Below are positions 46,638 to 60,515 of a stretch of DNA of 64,000 nucleotides, one piece after another. This DNA comes from Hofstenia miamia (lineage: Eukaryota > Xenacoelomorpha > Acoela > Hofsteniidae), in contig CABFPE010000158.1 in the NCBI GenBank assembly GCA_900660155.1, positions 163,153 to 227,152 of the forward strand, in the 5' to 3' direction. Made by a program: the position numbers and the translations under genes. How positions within the stretch are numbered: position 1 is the first letter of the stretch; each line of letters opens with the position of its first letter. Below the pieces are notes generated by a model. The model was not told the DNA's origin, made no database searches, and saw nothing but the letters and a program-made list of their open reading frames with translations.

Positions 46638-49362
46638 CAAACTGTATCCTACTGGTACATTTTTATATATAATTCCCTTTTAATCTCCATTCTATAAAAA
46701 TATGCGTTGCATTAAGCAAAGTAAAATAAACTGCAATGAAACACATTAAAAATTTTCGATAAAACCATGACAATTAATATGTTCAATTCAATGTAATTTA
46801 CGACCTAAAATTAAAATATAACAAAAATTAATGGAAACGATTAGCAATATTGCCGGCATTTAGGAATTGCAAGACTATTTTAACGCTGCTTAGATAATTT
46901 CTTAAGAAACTATTTATTTAACAATAGCCTTGTGCATCAATAGAAATTCTGTATATACCTTCATTAATTGTTAATAAACAAGACATTGTTCGGATTCCCA
47001 CGCACTAATCTTTTCAATTGCTATCCGATCATTGTGAGATAAGATACCACTGCTCATAATGTTGAAATTACTAAATAAGGCTTCCTTCACAGTGTAATTG
47101 ATTTTACTTAATTGTAATTAAATATACACCTGAATGTAGGAACACCAAAATAAAACCATTTAGAAATTACCCGGATGCTCTTAGCACTTTACTATTAAAA
47201 TTAAGCCGCAAAAGAATCTCTCCTGATTGCGAGCTCTGTGAAAAAGATAATAACTGAGAATTCTCCACACAACAGCTATCTTTAAAAAGTTCTTTACTGA
47301 AAACATCTTGTCAGTTCATTTGAAGTTAGCCACATTGTTTTAGACTATTACATAGAAGTAAATATTTCCAATTAAAGCAAATTAAAACCATCTACGACAA
47401 ATACTCAACGCAGGCAAGGAGTAACTTTCAAAAATTGATTGCAATTTATCACTGATAAAATAGTTATCAATGGAAGAGAAGTTATTGAAATTGTCATTGA
47501 ATCTTCCATACATTTAATTAATCTTGTTTCTCGAGATATTAATTCAACTTGGTTAACATTATTTTTAAGAAGTTCAGTTCTTATTAGTTAGAGAGATACA
47601 GGTTAAGGTAAGGAAATTAAATTTAATGTAGGGAAAGGTTATGTAAACGAGTAAAAAAATTTCGTTTGTATATATATATATACTAGTTGTATTTATTAAA
47701 TATGCATCATGAACGTGAAATTTCCGCAAAAACCATTTAATTTCTAACCGCAGACGAATGAATTGCAAAATAAATTATCAAAATTTTAGTTATTTCTCAT
47801 TTAATTCTTCGTCTGAATGAGAATAAAGCAATTCTGCTTTGATTTTCTTCTTAATATAATTAATCATTGTAATTACATTAATTAAAATAATTCACTTTAT
47901 CCTTTGATAGTATGTTCTGCATAGATACAACGAATTAAATGCAATTATACATCTCTAACGAAAGAAATACTCTTCTTTCGCTATAATTGTTACAATACGA
48001 AAAAAATCTGGCGTCTACCTTAAAGGCTATGGCTGTTAGTGCGTAACCAAGGCAACTACTGTAGAAGAATAACTCTTGCAAATGCATGCTATCCAAAAAT
48101 TTTTAATTAACACTGAAAATTATTCTTAAGTGATTTCACCAACATCTTGTATTCAAGGTCTTATAGACTGTCGCAAAAACAAAGCTATAAACTTGTTCAC
48201 ATTTGTAACCAATTTCAGCATATTGACGTTAGTCATCATTCTTTATTACATTTACAATAGTAAGAAGATATAGGTGTGTAAGCGTAACTACATACATGTT
48301 CAAATCAAGATACTATATATTGCAGATTATATATAATTATACTATAAAATATTCAGCTTTTATAGTAAGCCTACAATTTTTTTACACTGCTATATTAGTC
48401 AGACATTTTGTTATCCACGTTTTCCTTGGATTTTTATCCGAGGTGTGTTCCCGCTCTAAAAGCAGTTTATTAAATTTTGGTGTTACTCCCGATCACTTTC
48501 TAAATTCACCGTCAACCAAATACGTGAAACTCAAGTGGATACTACTAGGAAATACATACTTGACAATTCTCAGAAATACTTGCAAATTTTGATGTTTACG
48601 TTAATTGATATGTTGGGCATTTTAAGAGGGTTTTAGAAAATTTGATGCAACCCCATCACTTCTCTACATTGACTATTTTAGAGATAGATATTTATTCTGC
48701 ATTCTGGCTTAACCAGGTATATCAGTTGCAGTTGAATCATTTGTATAACTAAGTGTTCTTTATTAAAATTATGCTTACAGGCAATCTGGATATCCGGATG
48801 GGCATGTACAGCAAAATGTACAACAGGAACGATAATTGTACATTATTCTGTACATTATGAAACATTCAAAGATTTGTGCAGAATACTGTACATTAATAAA
48901 TACGGGTTAATACCCATAATGTATTATTCGATTTATCTTCAAGGAAATGTTGGAGAATTGAATGCTTGATTTCCTACAGCAACATTTCTATCTTTCAAAT
49001 AAGCATTTGAGAATTGCATTACGCACAATTTTTTGTTTCTCACAAAATTTAGCCATCTAGTGACCGTTCTAAAGTGCACTTTGAAAAACAAAATGGAAAA
49101 CCAGAATCGTTGATAAAACAAGCAAATGACAGGATAAATGGAATCTTTAGAAAAAACTAATTGCATTTCTTGACTGGAAACTTGAAGGTTAAGCCAGCTT
49201 TATGAATTCATCTGCGTGCGACAAATTGTTGTGCGGAGCAATAGAGCGTGTCAACGTAATGGCGTCTTAATTATATCATAATAAAACGCCTAAATTATTT
49301 AAAAAGTCGTGACTGGAGCGTGAAATTAATATTCGCGCTATTATTAGTAAACTGAAATTTCG

Positions 49363-49752
49363 TATTAAAAAGAACAAATGATATTGTACACAATCCTAAA
49401 GAATCTTGGAATTACTCAGTCCTAGCATTGAATATTCAATGTGTAACCCCTGGAAGTGAAGAGAAGGTACTGCTTCGAATGATGGAAGAACTCTAATCAT
49501 TATTTATCCATGTCATTTATTAAGTGGCTACCTCTTAATGATCATTGCTCTAAATATTAAAAAGAACAAATGATATTGTACACAATCATAAAGAATCTTG
49601 GAATTACTCAATCCTAGCATTGAATATTCAATGTGTAACCCCTGGAAGTGAAGAGAAGGTACTGCTTCGAATGATGGAAGAACTCTAATCATCATTTATC
49701 CATGTCATTTATTAAGTGGCTACCTCTTAATGATCATTGCTCTAAATATTAA
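49363..49752. repeat. 192-bp tandem duplication, two copies
   Basis: The sequence from TATTAAAAAGAACAAATG repeats at 49555 after 192 bases with only a few substitutions (for example CCTAAAG against CATAAAG). Differences show it is real and not an assembly echo. Confidence 0.9.
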
Positions 49753-50166
49753 GCTAAACCCTTCAAGTGTGGAGGAGTCCCGCCTCAACTATGAATCCAG
49801 TTAAAGTGCAATTTTAAAATGATTACAAAACTTAAGACTAGTCGATAAAATCTCATTTTTCAAAGATTGCTACAGTTAGAATCACGATATACAAGATCTC
49901 ATGCACTCATAGCAATCATTCTTTTTTCATAAACCAGATATCATTCCCTTGTGAGTAGTACACATCACTTATCAATTTGTCCTAAGTATGGTTTTTTCTT
50001 TGAAAGCAGCATTAATATACATTGACGCAGAGTAAAGAATCCTAAGTATATAACTGGATTACATTAGTAGATGTAAAATGGATTCCTTGCAAGTCTACAA
50101 AAATCCCCCAACAACAATCAAAAGGAAACCTATATATAGAATGCCTATTACGTATGGTTATTTCAC

Positions 50167-50268
50167 CTGATGAGGGCTTTTTTCTGTTTGCATTTAGCTT
50201 GAGGCGTAAGTGAACTAATTTCTGAGCAGCTGTAATTGTAGTCGATAATGCGAAGCGTCTCATTTGTT
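50167..50268 (-). CDS. unc-13: Candidate alternative N-terminal exon of unc-13
   Basis: A 102-base minus-strand exon with acceptor TTTACCTTCACAG and donor TCAG|GTGAAA, symmetric phase 1 to 1. It reads QMRRFALSTTITAAQKLVH and then LRLKLNANRKKPSS, a basic amphipathic segment, and leaves G, which with GT of exon 29398 gives Gly (KPSSG|GSQVSED). The fit of both splice sites, phase and composition supports it. It would be mutually exclusive with exon 34211-34307. It has no known domain, and its own upstream exon is not identified. Confidence 0.5.
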
Positions 50269-51870
50269 CTGTGAAGGTAAATAGCTGTTTAATGTTTGAT
50301 TAGCAGAATGACATATTTTTAATAAATTTTATTGAATGTGCAAGAATTTGTAATTAACTTTCAAGACTTAAGAATGCAGGACGCAGATAAATATATTTAT
50401 CAGATTCAGAAAAATACTCACGCAAAACATCTTTGATGAAATCAGATGATTCAATCCATGATCAGTTTTGATAATTCAGTCATTTTAATTATAGCAATTT
50501 CAAGTAATCCTCTAGCATTGAGCAGAAGAATTAGAATCAAGGAGTCGTGTTTAGTAGGCATTACAAACAATCCATAGCAAAATTAGGTGATTCTTCTCAG
50601 AATCAATTAGTGAGAAGTTCCTGTAGCAATAACACAAATACCATTCAACATTTTGAGGCAGAATTTAGATAAATATAATACAGGATGAAAGCTAAAATAG
50701 AATTGGTTAAATTCTAGAATCCTGGGACGAGATTATTGATTTTCGTCTGAACAGATCGCGATAGTGATAATCAAACTATGAATCAACCTAGTATTATTCA
50801 CGTATGGTATATGTGATGAACTGAGAGCCAATGGAGATTATCTAAATTCGAGTAATCAAGACATTTGTCTCTGTTGCACGTACGCATCTTTCCATATTTT
50901 ACTAAAATCATCACAATTTCAAGGGCAACAATTCTTCTGTATAAACAATCAATTTAATCACCTTAATCACTTAAAGTTCTTTCAATTAATGGATATCGGC
51001 ATTTCTGATGCATCTTTTTATTTGCCAAAATTTATCCATACTAGATCAATATAGTTGGAGTTAGTTTGGAACTAAAAGCAAAATATTTTTTATAAATGTT
51101 CACTTCATTGTTCAGAATCTGAAAAATTGGGGCATTCATACAAAACAATTTACTTTTCATATGCAAGTTGAAAGTATTCTAATTCTAAAAAACCAATAAA
51201 GTAATTCAACGAAAACTCTAAACTAAGAGTTTATAGATATATTGCAAAATGTATCGGAAGATTGCTCAATGCAAATTGATTTCAGAGATCATTCAAAGAT
51301 GCAATGTGATGAAAAACCTTGAAATAATTTTGAGGATCTGAAACTAGAGATTTCATGAGTCTAGAACCAAATTTAATACTAAATTTGAGGTGAAGGGAAT
51401 TTATCAAATCTGAGGTTATTGGCAATATCTAATCACTAAATATCGTACACGGGATATATTGCACGAAGAAGAATTTGTATGATCCAATTTCTTGATATTT
51501 AATAATTGCGCATTCATAAATACCCTCTTTTGAAATTATATGGAATCGGATATCATATTTAGGTTTTCAGTAAGACATCTTAACATGATGAAAATGACCA
51601 CTTGAAACAAGGGAAAGACTTAATGTGGCGCCAACCATTCACTTGATCCAGTTTTGTTAAAGTAAATCCTTGAGGGACAACTAAACAATTTGAATTAATC
51701 TATCAATCATTTGCGATTGAAAATGGAAATTGGTTAAAGCAATCAGTATTTAATTTAATAAATAACAATGGTTTTCAACAACATTTATCACTAGCAAATC
51801 GTTTTTGATGCATCCGTATAAAAAGCATTCGTTGACATCGGGATAAGTCGTCCTGTGTTTGAGAGGGAAA

Positions 51871-52089
51871 ATGGATTCTGTCAATATTGCATTGAAAAGG
51901 GTTCACGCTAACTTGGAAAAGTATCCGTGCAAATTTGTAGGATTACGGAAAAAAATTTTAAAAAGATTTCACCCGAATGTGTCGGATATCAATCAATTTA
52001 ACTTCAATAAATTTAAATCTAAATCATTTGACCTAGGCCATACGTCTGCTGTATTTGTAGTAGCACCTTGTATTTGTGCAATATTTTAA
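51871..52089 (+). CDS. Hypothetical small open frame
   Basis: Begins MDSVNIALKRVHANLEKY and includes FVGLRKKILKRFHPNVSD, basic and helical, ending within low-information sequence. The first half reads like real protein. No family recognised; could be a remnant of a mobile element. Confidence 0.2.
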   Translation: MDSVNIALKRVHANLEKYPCKFVGLRKKILKRFHPNVSDINQFNFNKFKSKSFDLGHTSAVFVVAPCICAIF

Positions 52090-54408
52090 GATGTTGGCTA
52101 AATCATGATACTGAATCAGGGAGATTTAAAATAAATAATTGGAAAATAAAGGAGCACAACATTTTTGGATAGGGTGGCAAGATTAATAATGAGACAGGTT
52201 ATTAGAAATGAATTTGGATTCTCTTGTAAATGTTATGAAAAATGGTGTTCACTGCATAATAGAACAGGCATCAATCAAGGTCTATAAAATCATAAACTCG
52301 ACAACTAAAATCTCAAAGAGCTTGCGATAGCAGCTGCAACTAAAAACCTCGTCGGCTTACAGGATCTTACAGTGACAAAATCGGAAAGATTTCAGTATAA
52401 GCTTTTTGATTTGTGATGAAAAGTGAGGGACATGGGCAGTCCACGCTCGGTTGGGGCCGAAGAATTGGAAAAATGGGTTGACATTTAAAAAACTGACTAT
52501 CACGCAATATTGCATGCAAGTCAACTTAAATGCAGCGAGTGATATATATGTTATAAATAATGTGTTGAAAAAAATTGAGATTTTGAAGTTTTACATTAGT
52601 ATCGTATATACTTTTAAATTTCAATTTGGGATCTTCAATTTCAGTGTGTTTGATATATTTCAAGTTTTTAACATGCCTAATTTTGGTTTAGCAAACCCTG
52701 AAAAAATTGGAAACAATTTTTTGACAAGAATTATAAAAATGGACCTAAAATTGTCCTAATTCACATTAATTTAAATGGGCCGGGTCGGGTAGGGCTGGAC
52801 CTAAATTTTCCGTCCATATCGAACGCTGTAGCACTCTATATTTTCATTTTAGAAAATTTGTAGTTGCAGAATGTTTTTAGTACCAAATCTATTTCCAGTT
52901 CATTTAATTATTTGTTTTGAAATAACTTATTACAAAACTTTGATGTCTTAGGTCATATAAACATATTAACAAATGGTCTTGAAAATATCACTCAAAATTG
53001 AAACAAAATTTAATAAATCTTCAACAACGTCAGTTATTTGTCGAATTATAAACTTGTAGTATCTTCAACTGGCTTAAAAGGATAAAGACTTAATAAAAAT
53101 TATAGTGTTTATAGCATCTGATTTACTACCTGCACATAATTCACGAAAAGAGGAATTCGTTATTTATCGAAATAGAAAGAAAGCAGACTGGAGATAAATT
53201 TATCGCGCGCAAAGCAGAAATTTAAAAACGTAAAGCACACTTAGGCATCCATAATAGCTTCATTTAGGGAGCCAATTATTTTCCCAATCCTAACGTGAAT
53301 ATTCCCAGAGCAGCTGTGATCTTTGTCAACAATACACTAACTTTTACGTCACGTTCCAAATTACTTCGCAGTTATAGCGCAAGCAATCATTCCTCTTCAA
53401 TAAAATACTTTCGTTCAGGAGAAAATAGCACAGCATTGAAATAACGTGACCAGAAAGCGACAATGGAAAATTCAAAATCTGTAAACATTAATCAAAAAAT
53501 TTTCCAAAATGCTTTTAGATCTCGATTTAAAAAGGGTTTCTTAGCTGCATATTTTGTTCAATGGCGACACTTTATAACATGAAGATTGAAAAAAACTAGA
53601 AATTATACCCTAGGACAAAACATTTAGGTTCGAAAAAAATATGATGCCTTCACTTTGTTTCAATGCCAATTATTTTTCGTAACTTCTCATGGATTTCTAA
53701 TATATATATATAGTAAATTCCATGATCTTGTTTACTACAAAGAAACTCTAAATCCTTAAAAAAATACAACATACATATGCACATACATACATTATGCATT
53801 TAAATACTTCTAAACTATGTTCCTGATTTTACAAAAACTATATATTAAGATTTCTACAGATAACATACCAACTGCTCAACGAGTTAAGTAATTCATTCCA
53901 CTCAAGTTACAAATGGAAACACCCTTTGAAATATGATATTGACTCTTTGAATACTTAGAATTAAACTCTACCGCACATTTACAGTAAGTTGGAAATATTT
54001 TACTTAACTGAAACACAAAATCATTAAAATTGTACTGGAAATATAAATGAATAAAAATATTTGTGATATGTTACCCCGGAATTCGCAAATATATTACACG
54101 TTACAAACTGTGTAGCGGGCAGCTTAGACAAAGAAGCAAATCAGAGACAATTCTAGAAAAGTTAGACAACTTAAATTAATTATTTTTCACTGAATGCAGA
54201 TGTAACGCTTGTAATAAATAATTTATTAACTTATAAATAAATAATTACGTCATTGTAAAACAAGTAGTTTTAATTGAAAAACTATTGTTTTTGCTAAGTT
54301 GAAAAATCAAGTGACAAATTCATTTTAAAACTACAAAACTATTAGGAAAAATTACAAGGATAACACAGAAGCTAAGTTTTTATAATACCGCAATTATTTC
54401 TTTAGAAA

Positions 54409-54422
54409 GTTCTAGATGGCGC
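54409..54422 (+). promoter_or_regulatory. CTCF-like motif
   Basis: GTTCTAGATGGCGC, 11 of 14 positions of the CTCF consensus, same orientation as the sites at 32253 and 61767. Confidence 0.25.
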
Positions 54423-57400
54423 TAAAAATGACATTGCATGTATTTACAGATATGAAACATAGTAAATATAACCAACTCACTCTTGACACAAAATACTGTA
54501 CTTTGCGAAAAATTATTCGGCAAACATTTTTTCTGCTGAATAATTTCCTACCAACGGAGTTAATCTTTTAGTTAAACAATTATGGCATACATTTAACCAA
54601 AGATTTATCTTATGTATGGATATCTGTTCCTAAGAATCTTCAAGTAACTATGTTCTGTTTCATATAAACCTATGACAACAAGATTAAAAAAAAATTGACA
54701 TTGAAAAAAATTATTAGCAAATGAATCAAATTTTCGATTGACCCACGAAATCACAATTTTATAATTTATTTTTTAGTATATTCCACATCAAATATCATTT
54801 ATACCATTTCAAAAGTCCATAGAATAAAAACACCTGAGATAATAATATAGATACGTGGTACATTTTGGACACAAAATTTATCCAATTTATGGATACATGA
54901 CAGTCAATGCGCTCAATGTTTTATTAATATTTGCCTGCATAACAAATATGTTTGCTTCGTGCAGTAAATTCTTTTACTAAAACTTTCTGGAAGTGTGTTA
55001 ATTAGTCTGATAATTTTTATAAGAATTACGTCATTTTTGAACAGAATGCATTTGTAATAAACAACTCTCTCATGTCCCCGATTCCGCAATAAATTTCAAA
55101 AGCCTCCCATTAAAATCACAAAAATGCATTGATGTATAGAATGCCGTGACATAAAGCTCATTAATAATGAATCAGTACAATATTGATTCGTGCAGACATC
55201 AATCTGTGGCTCAAATAACCATTCAACAGGTAAAAATGCTACGCAGTGGTGGGAGGGACTCTAATCTGAAATATAAAAATAAAACAGAGATAAAATGGCA
55301 TTATAAGTGACTTAAAAAAGATTTTAATTAAAAATCATTCATTACAATTGAGCATGCTATATCACTACATTCCTTATTTTGCACATGCCCAATAAGATAT
55401 CATAAAAACGCTGATTACCCCCAACATGTTTGATACATAACTCTAATGATTTAAAAGATCGAATCACTTTCAAGCCAATAAGTTTGTTTCATTCAAACAG
55501 TGGATACAACTAACAAATAGAAAACAGTTTTACTTTGTGCAATAAATAAAAATCGCCCTGCATTTCAGAATTAAGCGAGTGATACCGTCTTCATGTTAAT
55601 TGAAGATTTCTACTCATGCCTCGACAGTTTAGTTCAGTGGTCCTCTAAGCTAAAAATCGGTTGTGAAGACCTGTAAGTTGGGTTATATAGATTTATAGGG
55701 TAACGTATCTGTTGACAACTCTTCAGCTTTTAATAAAGTTCACAACCAAATTTGATGTGAACACGTTACAACTTTGTTACCTTGGTGTGAACAAATTTAT
55801 ATTTGTCTTACACTAAAAACTTAAAAAACCGGTGTGAATAGCGGAGCAGTAAGGAAGTCAGTTTTGAAAAACTCAGTGAGTGTCGGATTTTTTCAAGGGG
55901 TTCCTACAATAATATCATCAGCATAAATAATTTAAATGATTGGTTATCATCATAGCTCGCCTGGTAGTTTAAATTCTTTTCACTGTTGAAAAAATTTTTC
56001 GAACACAGAACTTGTGAACGACACTGTACATATTGAGAAATACAGCACTATCAATCATATCTAAAATGACTGTGAGATTGCATTTATCCGAAATCATTAG
56101 CTGTTCTTGTACGTGCAGGTGTTTCCGAAGCATTGTCAGTTCTGCAGTTGGAGATATATTAATACCCTACATTGCCACAATCTCACTAATTATTGATCAA
56201 CTCAGGAAATACGGGCCTGTTTGTACTTACAGAGAGATAGGTAATTTTCGTAAACATGTACTATAAAGTTCGTTTGGTAGAAGCACAAACCCGAGAATTA
56301 TGCAATTCTAGCATAGGAAAAATAAATTTGCAGTGATTCGACTACCAAGTAGACGGCATCGTTCAATTGCATGATTTATCCCTAAGTGAGGGCTAATCTT
56401 TGATTGGGGCCAGAATTATGTAATCGGGTGCATGGCACCCAGTGGCACCCATGTAGTCACGCCACTAAGTGTGAACAAATGTATTAGGGTGCAGGTACCT
56501 TTAGAAATTTCAACGTGCAAAATTCAATTTTTATAAATTTACTAGAGAATTTCGGAAGATGTTTTGAGTTTCTAGCATTTGGTTTATATCTAATAAATAA
56601 AGTGCTTAATGCATATGAAATTTGACTTATTTTTTAGATATATGTATTACATAACATTACTAGTGTATTTGTATAAATTTGATTTCACAATGTAAATAAA
56701 GACACAACCTGCCGGCGTTGAAGTTCTGATGACAACCGACCAGTTGACCTGCACATGCAGGATGAGCTGGGTGGTAAAAAAAAACTATAAAAGGTTGGGA
56801 TGGGTCGAAAAATTCTTTAAGGTTGGCGGACACTTCTCAGTAGGACCCAATATTCTATATACACCTATTTTCGTATTGAATTCCTACATTCCGCGCAAAA
56901 GTATAGTGAACATTTGAAATTAATTCAAAACAAATAAACGGAATGTAGAAAAATCAATGAACTGTGTTAACGATTTTGAATGGATTAGAGGGAAAACATG
57001 GGAAAAGCGAGTGCGTATTCGTCATCAGCACCTACGATTGTTTATTCAACGAAAATGGGAAAGAAATGCATTCCAACATCGTATCAAATATAACACGCTC
57101 TTTTATTAAGAAAAATCCTTCAATGTACGAAATTTAATTCATTTGTCTGAGAAAAAGACTGTTTTTATAACGCGTGTTCGCAGTCATTATTTTGTGTCGA
57201 ATCTAATGACTCACAAAATCATGGTGACAACTAAATCTTTACTCACAAACCAGGAAATTGACATTTTAGTGTAGAAGAAGTATATTCGTCAGAAAGGAAC
57301 ATGAGCCGGGCTGAATATTTAAGAAATTACAGCCCGAAAACGGTCTAAATAAAATTAATCACAACAGCCAAAAATAGAGAATGCTTATAAACAAGTGTTG

Positions 57401-57479
57401 AAAATGGACAACAGAATGCCATCACAGGCTGGGATGAGTATAAAAATGGCAATTTCGTATGTGGCATGCGTGATGTAAA

Positions 57480-58060
57480 AATGAGTGTATTCAAGATCTT
57501 CGGGTGTTAAGCTCAGAATAATTAGAACACAGCACGCATGGGCAAGCGCATTGAAAATCTACTCGGATTGGAATCGCGAAAGAGTTCGACTGCCAGTTTC
57601 TAAAGTTGGAAATGACAAAAACAACACATGTGTAGTGAACTCTAATCAAACATGTTTCCGAGCTTTATTCTGACAACACCCAATGACGTTCGAGAAACTC
57701 TTATGGAGTTTGATACCACTAGATGCTTTGCATTCAGGTTCGCATACACCAATATAGCTCTCGGATCTTTTATAGCAGCCAGCAGGCGCTCTCTTAGTTT
57801 GCTCCGTTAGTAGCCTTGGTTGGCCAAAGTGGGGAAAGAGTAACCCTCTCAACTGATGTTTGGCCTTCAGCTTCACTCTGCTGATCAGACTCAACATAGA
57901 TCAGCACTCTGCCTGCCACGGGTCACCAGAGGTTTCTTACAATCAAATCGGCCTTAGTGGTATACTTCCAAGGGTTAAGTTCCGGACCCGGATTGTGGAT
58001 TCACCCACTCATCAGTCTGTCGATTGCTTGAGTAACCCCGATCGGATTGTAATGTAAGCG
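57480..58060. other. Less AT-rich, CpG-bearing patch, unidentified
   Basis: Base composition shifts to near 45% G+C with several CpG steps (CGGATTGGAATCGCG, GACGTTCGAG, CCCCGATCGG). Short open frames exist on both strands, but none shows a known family or splice structure. A decayed mobile element is the likeliest source. Confidence 0.3.
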
Positions 58061-59679
58061 TAAACAAATGTAGATTTGGATTGCCCAAAAGCTTAGCATT
58101 GCCAAACACTGCCAAATAATTCAATGGAAAAATACTGCTCATACACTTACGAATTAAAGAGCAATAATTACTACATTTACATTGAATACATAATCAATGG
58201 CTTACCCACTACACTCACTACTCATCACTTTTAGTTATCACGATAGCAGAATCAAAAAATTAATAATTTAGCCTACAAACTTGTGGTGTAGATCAGAAAT
58301 GAACGCGACCTGAGCTAATAAAGGTTTTCGGGCTTAAATCCGCCTGAATCATTGAACGAAATGAATGTGAAATGTATATTAAAATATTTCGCAGCTTGCT
58401 GCTGTTGGACAATTGGTACAAATGCAATTTCATACGGTAAAAAAGTTAATTCGGCTGATTGTGAAAATTCTACTCATTCTTATAGCGGATTAGATTATTC
58501 TGAAATTTCATAGCATGAGATCAATAAGCGACATTAGTGTTATGGCTAGCGCTAGTCGGTAAAATATTTAAATAAATTCGACGAATCTGGTGTAGGATAA
58601 AATACATGAATACAACAAGAGCTTGTTAAACCCAAGTTTACTCATGTCCTATTAATAGGCCATGGTTCACTCAAATGAAATAGAAATGATTTAAACTCAT
58701 ATTCCGAACAAGGTCTTTGAAAATATTCGGGAAATCTATTAGATGGAATGCGCAGAAAATTAAATCAAAGGATCACGTTTCTGTTGTTAATGAAACATTA
58801 AGAAGGCATTGTGGGAAAAACAAACCACTTAAAATAATGGAATGTAGTGGTGCTTGCTTTGACAGAAAATGGCAAACGAACATCGCCGCAAAATTATCAT
58901 ATTTCGAGAAGACGTTCGCAATGCAATCGCTACGCGACCATCAATGCAAACAATAATTGTGTCGTATTGCTTTACGTCAAATTTGTAAACTAACAGCTGC
59001 ATGGAATAGTATATGTACGAGGATGGAAACAATTAATGTTAGAATGAATCATTGATGTCATAAACTAAATTGTTAGTACATCAAACAAACAATTAATGAA
59101 ACTGATTTTTCAAAATCGACATGCACATGAGTTTAGTTTGTCAAACTTGCTTTGAATGTTTTACAAAATATCATGAAAGGGGTATACTGTAATGATCATG
59201 TTTTTTTATTTCTTCATGAGCCCGCTTTGAAATGTCAGAATAAGTTGTTATCATGAATCAGATTTGAATAATTGACAAATGTAACATTTAAAACAATGTC
59301 AAAATTCCGTCTGGTCAAATTTAAATCTCTAATTAATAAAGAGGAGAATAGGAACCCTAAAATAGCCCTTGAGTACATGCAATCAAACGTATAATCGAAA
59401 GTGCTCGAAGCCACGTAATTGTAATAGGATAATTTGCAGAAAGTCTTTACAGAATTGATGGGAAAAACGTTTAATCCATGGATAATGTTCGTTTTTGAAG
59501 GAAAAAGGTCGATCAATTAACTGGAAATTATGCATTGAGGTCGCGTTACGTTGTTTGTCCTTATTTCCCTTACTATGACTCATTTATCAAAACACAACCT
59601 GACGAACACTTGTCAAGTAAACTAAATTACAGATAATTAAAAGTAATAAATTACGCAATTCCTCAACATAAAAAATAAC

Positions 59680-59822
59680 TTATTATATATATATATATAT
59701 ATATATATAAATATGTATGTATATATATATAAATATATATATGAGTGTATGTATATATATGCATATATATACATATACATACATATATATATATATATAT
59801 ATAAATATATATATATATAAAT
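59680..59822. repeat. AT-rich microsatellite tract
   Basis: Interrupted (TA)n with ATGTATGT and TATACATA variants. Confidence 0.9.
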
Positions 59823-60355
59823 TTATAGCACCCCACACAAAACTAACGAATTTTTTAAGCAAATATATAAAAATAAGAATTTAGAGAATAAAGACAAGCC
59901 TATTTTAACAAAAAGTTTAAATTAAATTCATTAGCAATAAAAATATTCTGTAAATAAAACGGTGTTTTGTGAAATAATGACAGGGTATACAGAAATGCTG
60001 ATATTTACTAGATATCCAAATAATTTAATAAACTTGAACTGATGTGTTTAATTCATTCAATACCCAAAAAGGCACTTTTCACAAATTATATTTGTAAACA
60101 ACTATTATGATTTAAATATCGCAACGAATGTTTTCAATTTCTGTGCTGTTGTATTCGCTGACTTAAAATCTTTGGAGTAGTGTGGTTATTCCTGGAGAAA
60201 AAGTCCATTTCGGATATTTTCTAAACTGATTCACAGCTCAATCGATTTTTTACAATTGGCTAAAATAGGCCCATGCGAGCCCAGTATTTCGGGCACAAGC
60301 CGACTCTTAGGCTAAAGTTCGCGACCCCGAGCCGGGCCCGAGCCAAGCCTTAATT

Positions 60356-60481
60356 CGTATATATATATATAGAAATATATATATATATATATATNNNNNN
60401 NNNNNNNNNNNNNNNNNNNNNNNNNNNNNNNNNNNNNNNNNNNNNNNNNNNNNNNNNNNNNNNNNNNNNNNNNATATATAG

Positions 60482-60515
<34 letters not shown>
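60356..60515. repeat. AT microsatellite around an assembly gap
   Basis: (TA)n with AGAAATATAT on both sides of 79 Ns (60395-60473). The same flank on each side suggests the gap may be small or even an unmerged overlap. Confidence 0.9.

Larger units (their letters stand above)
45491..50166. other. Intron or 5' flank, part 2
   Basis: Contains AC and AT microsatellites (45668-45680, 46204-46227, 47671-47682), a small plus-strand open frame (46425-46637), a TGTACA cluster (48805-48892) and a 192-bp tandem duplication (49363-49752). No conserved gene is seen. Confidence 0.6.

Noticed and set aside
48296-48592. A 98-residue plus-strand open frame
   Set aside because: Hydrophobic, AT-driven composition and no motif; typical of chance frames in this base composition.
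57646-57897. An 83-residue minus-strand frame in the less AT-rich patch
   Set aside because: Open frames exist on both strands of the patch with no recognised family; kept only as a compositional feature.
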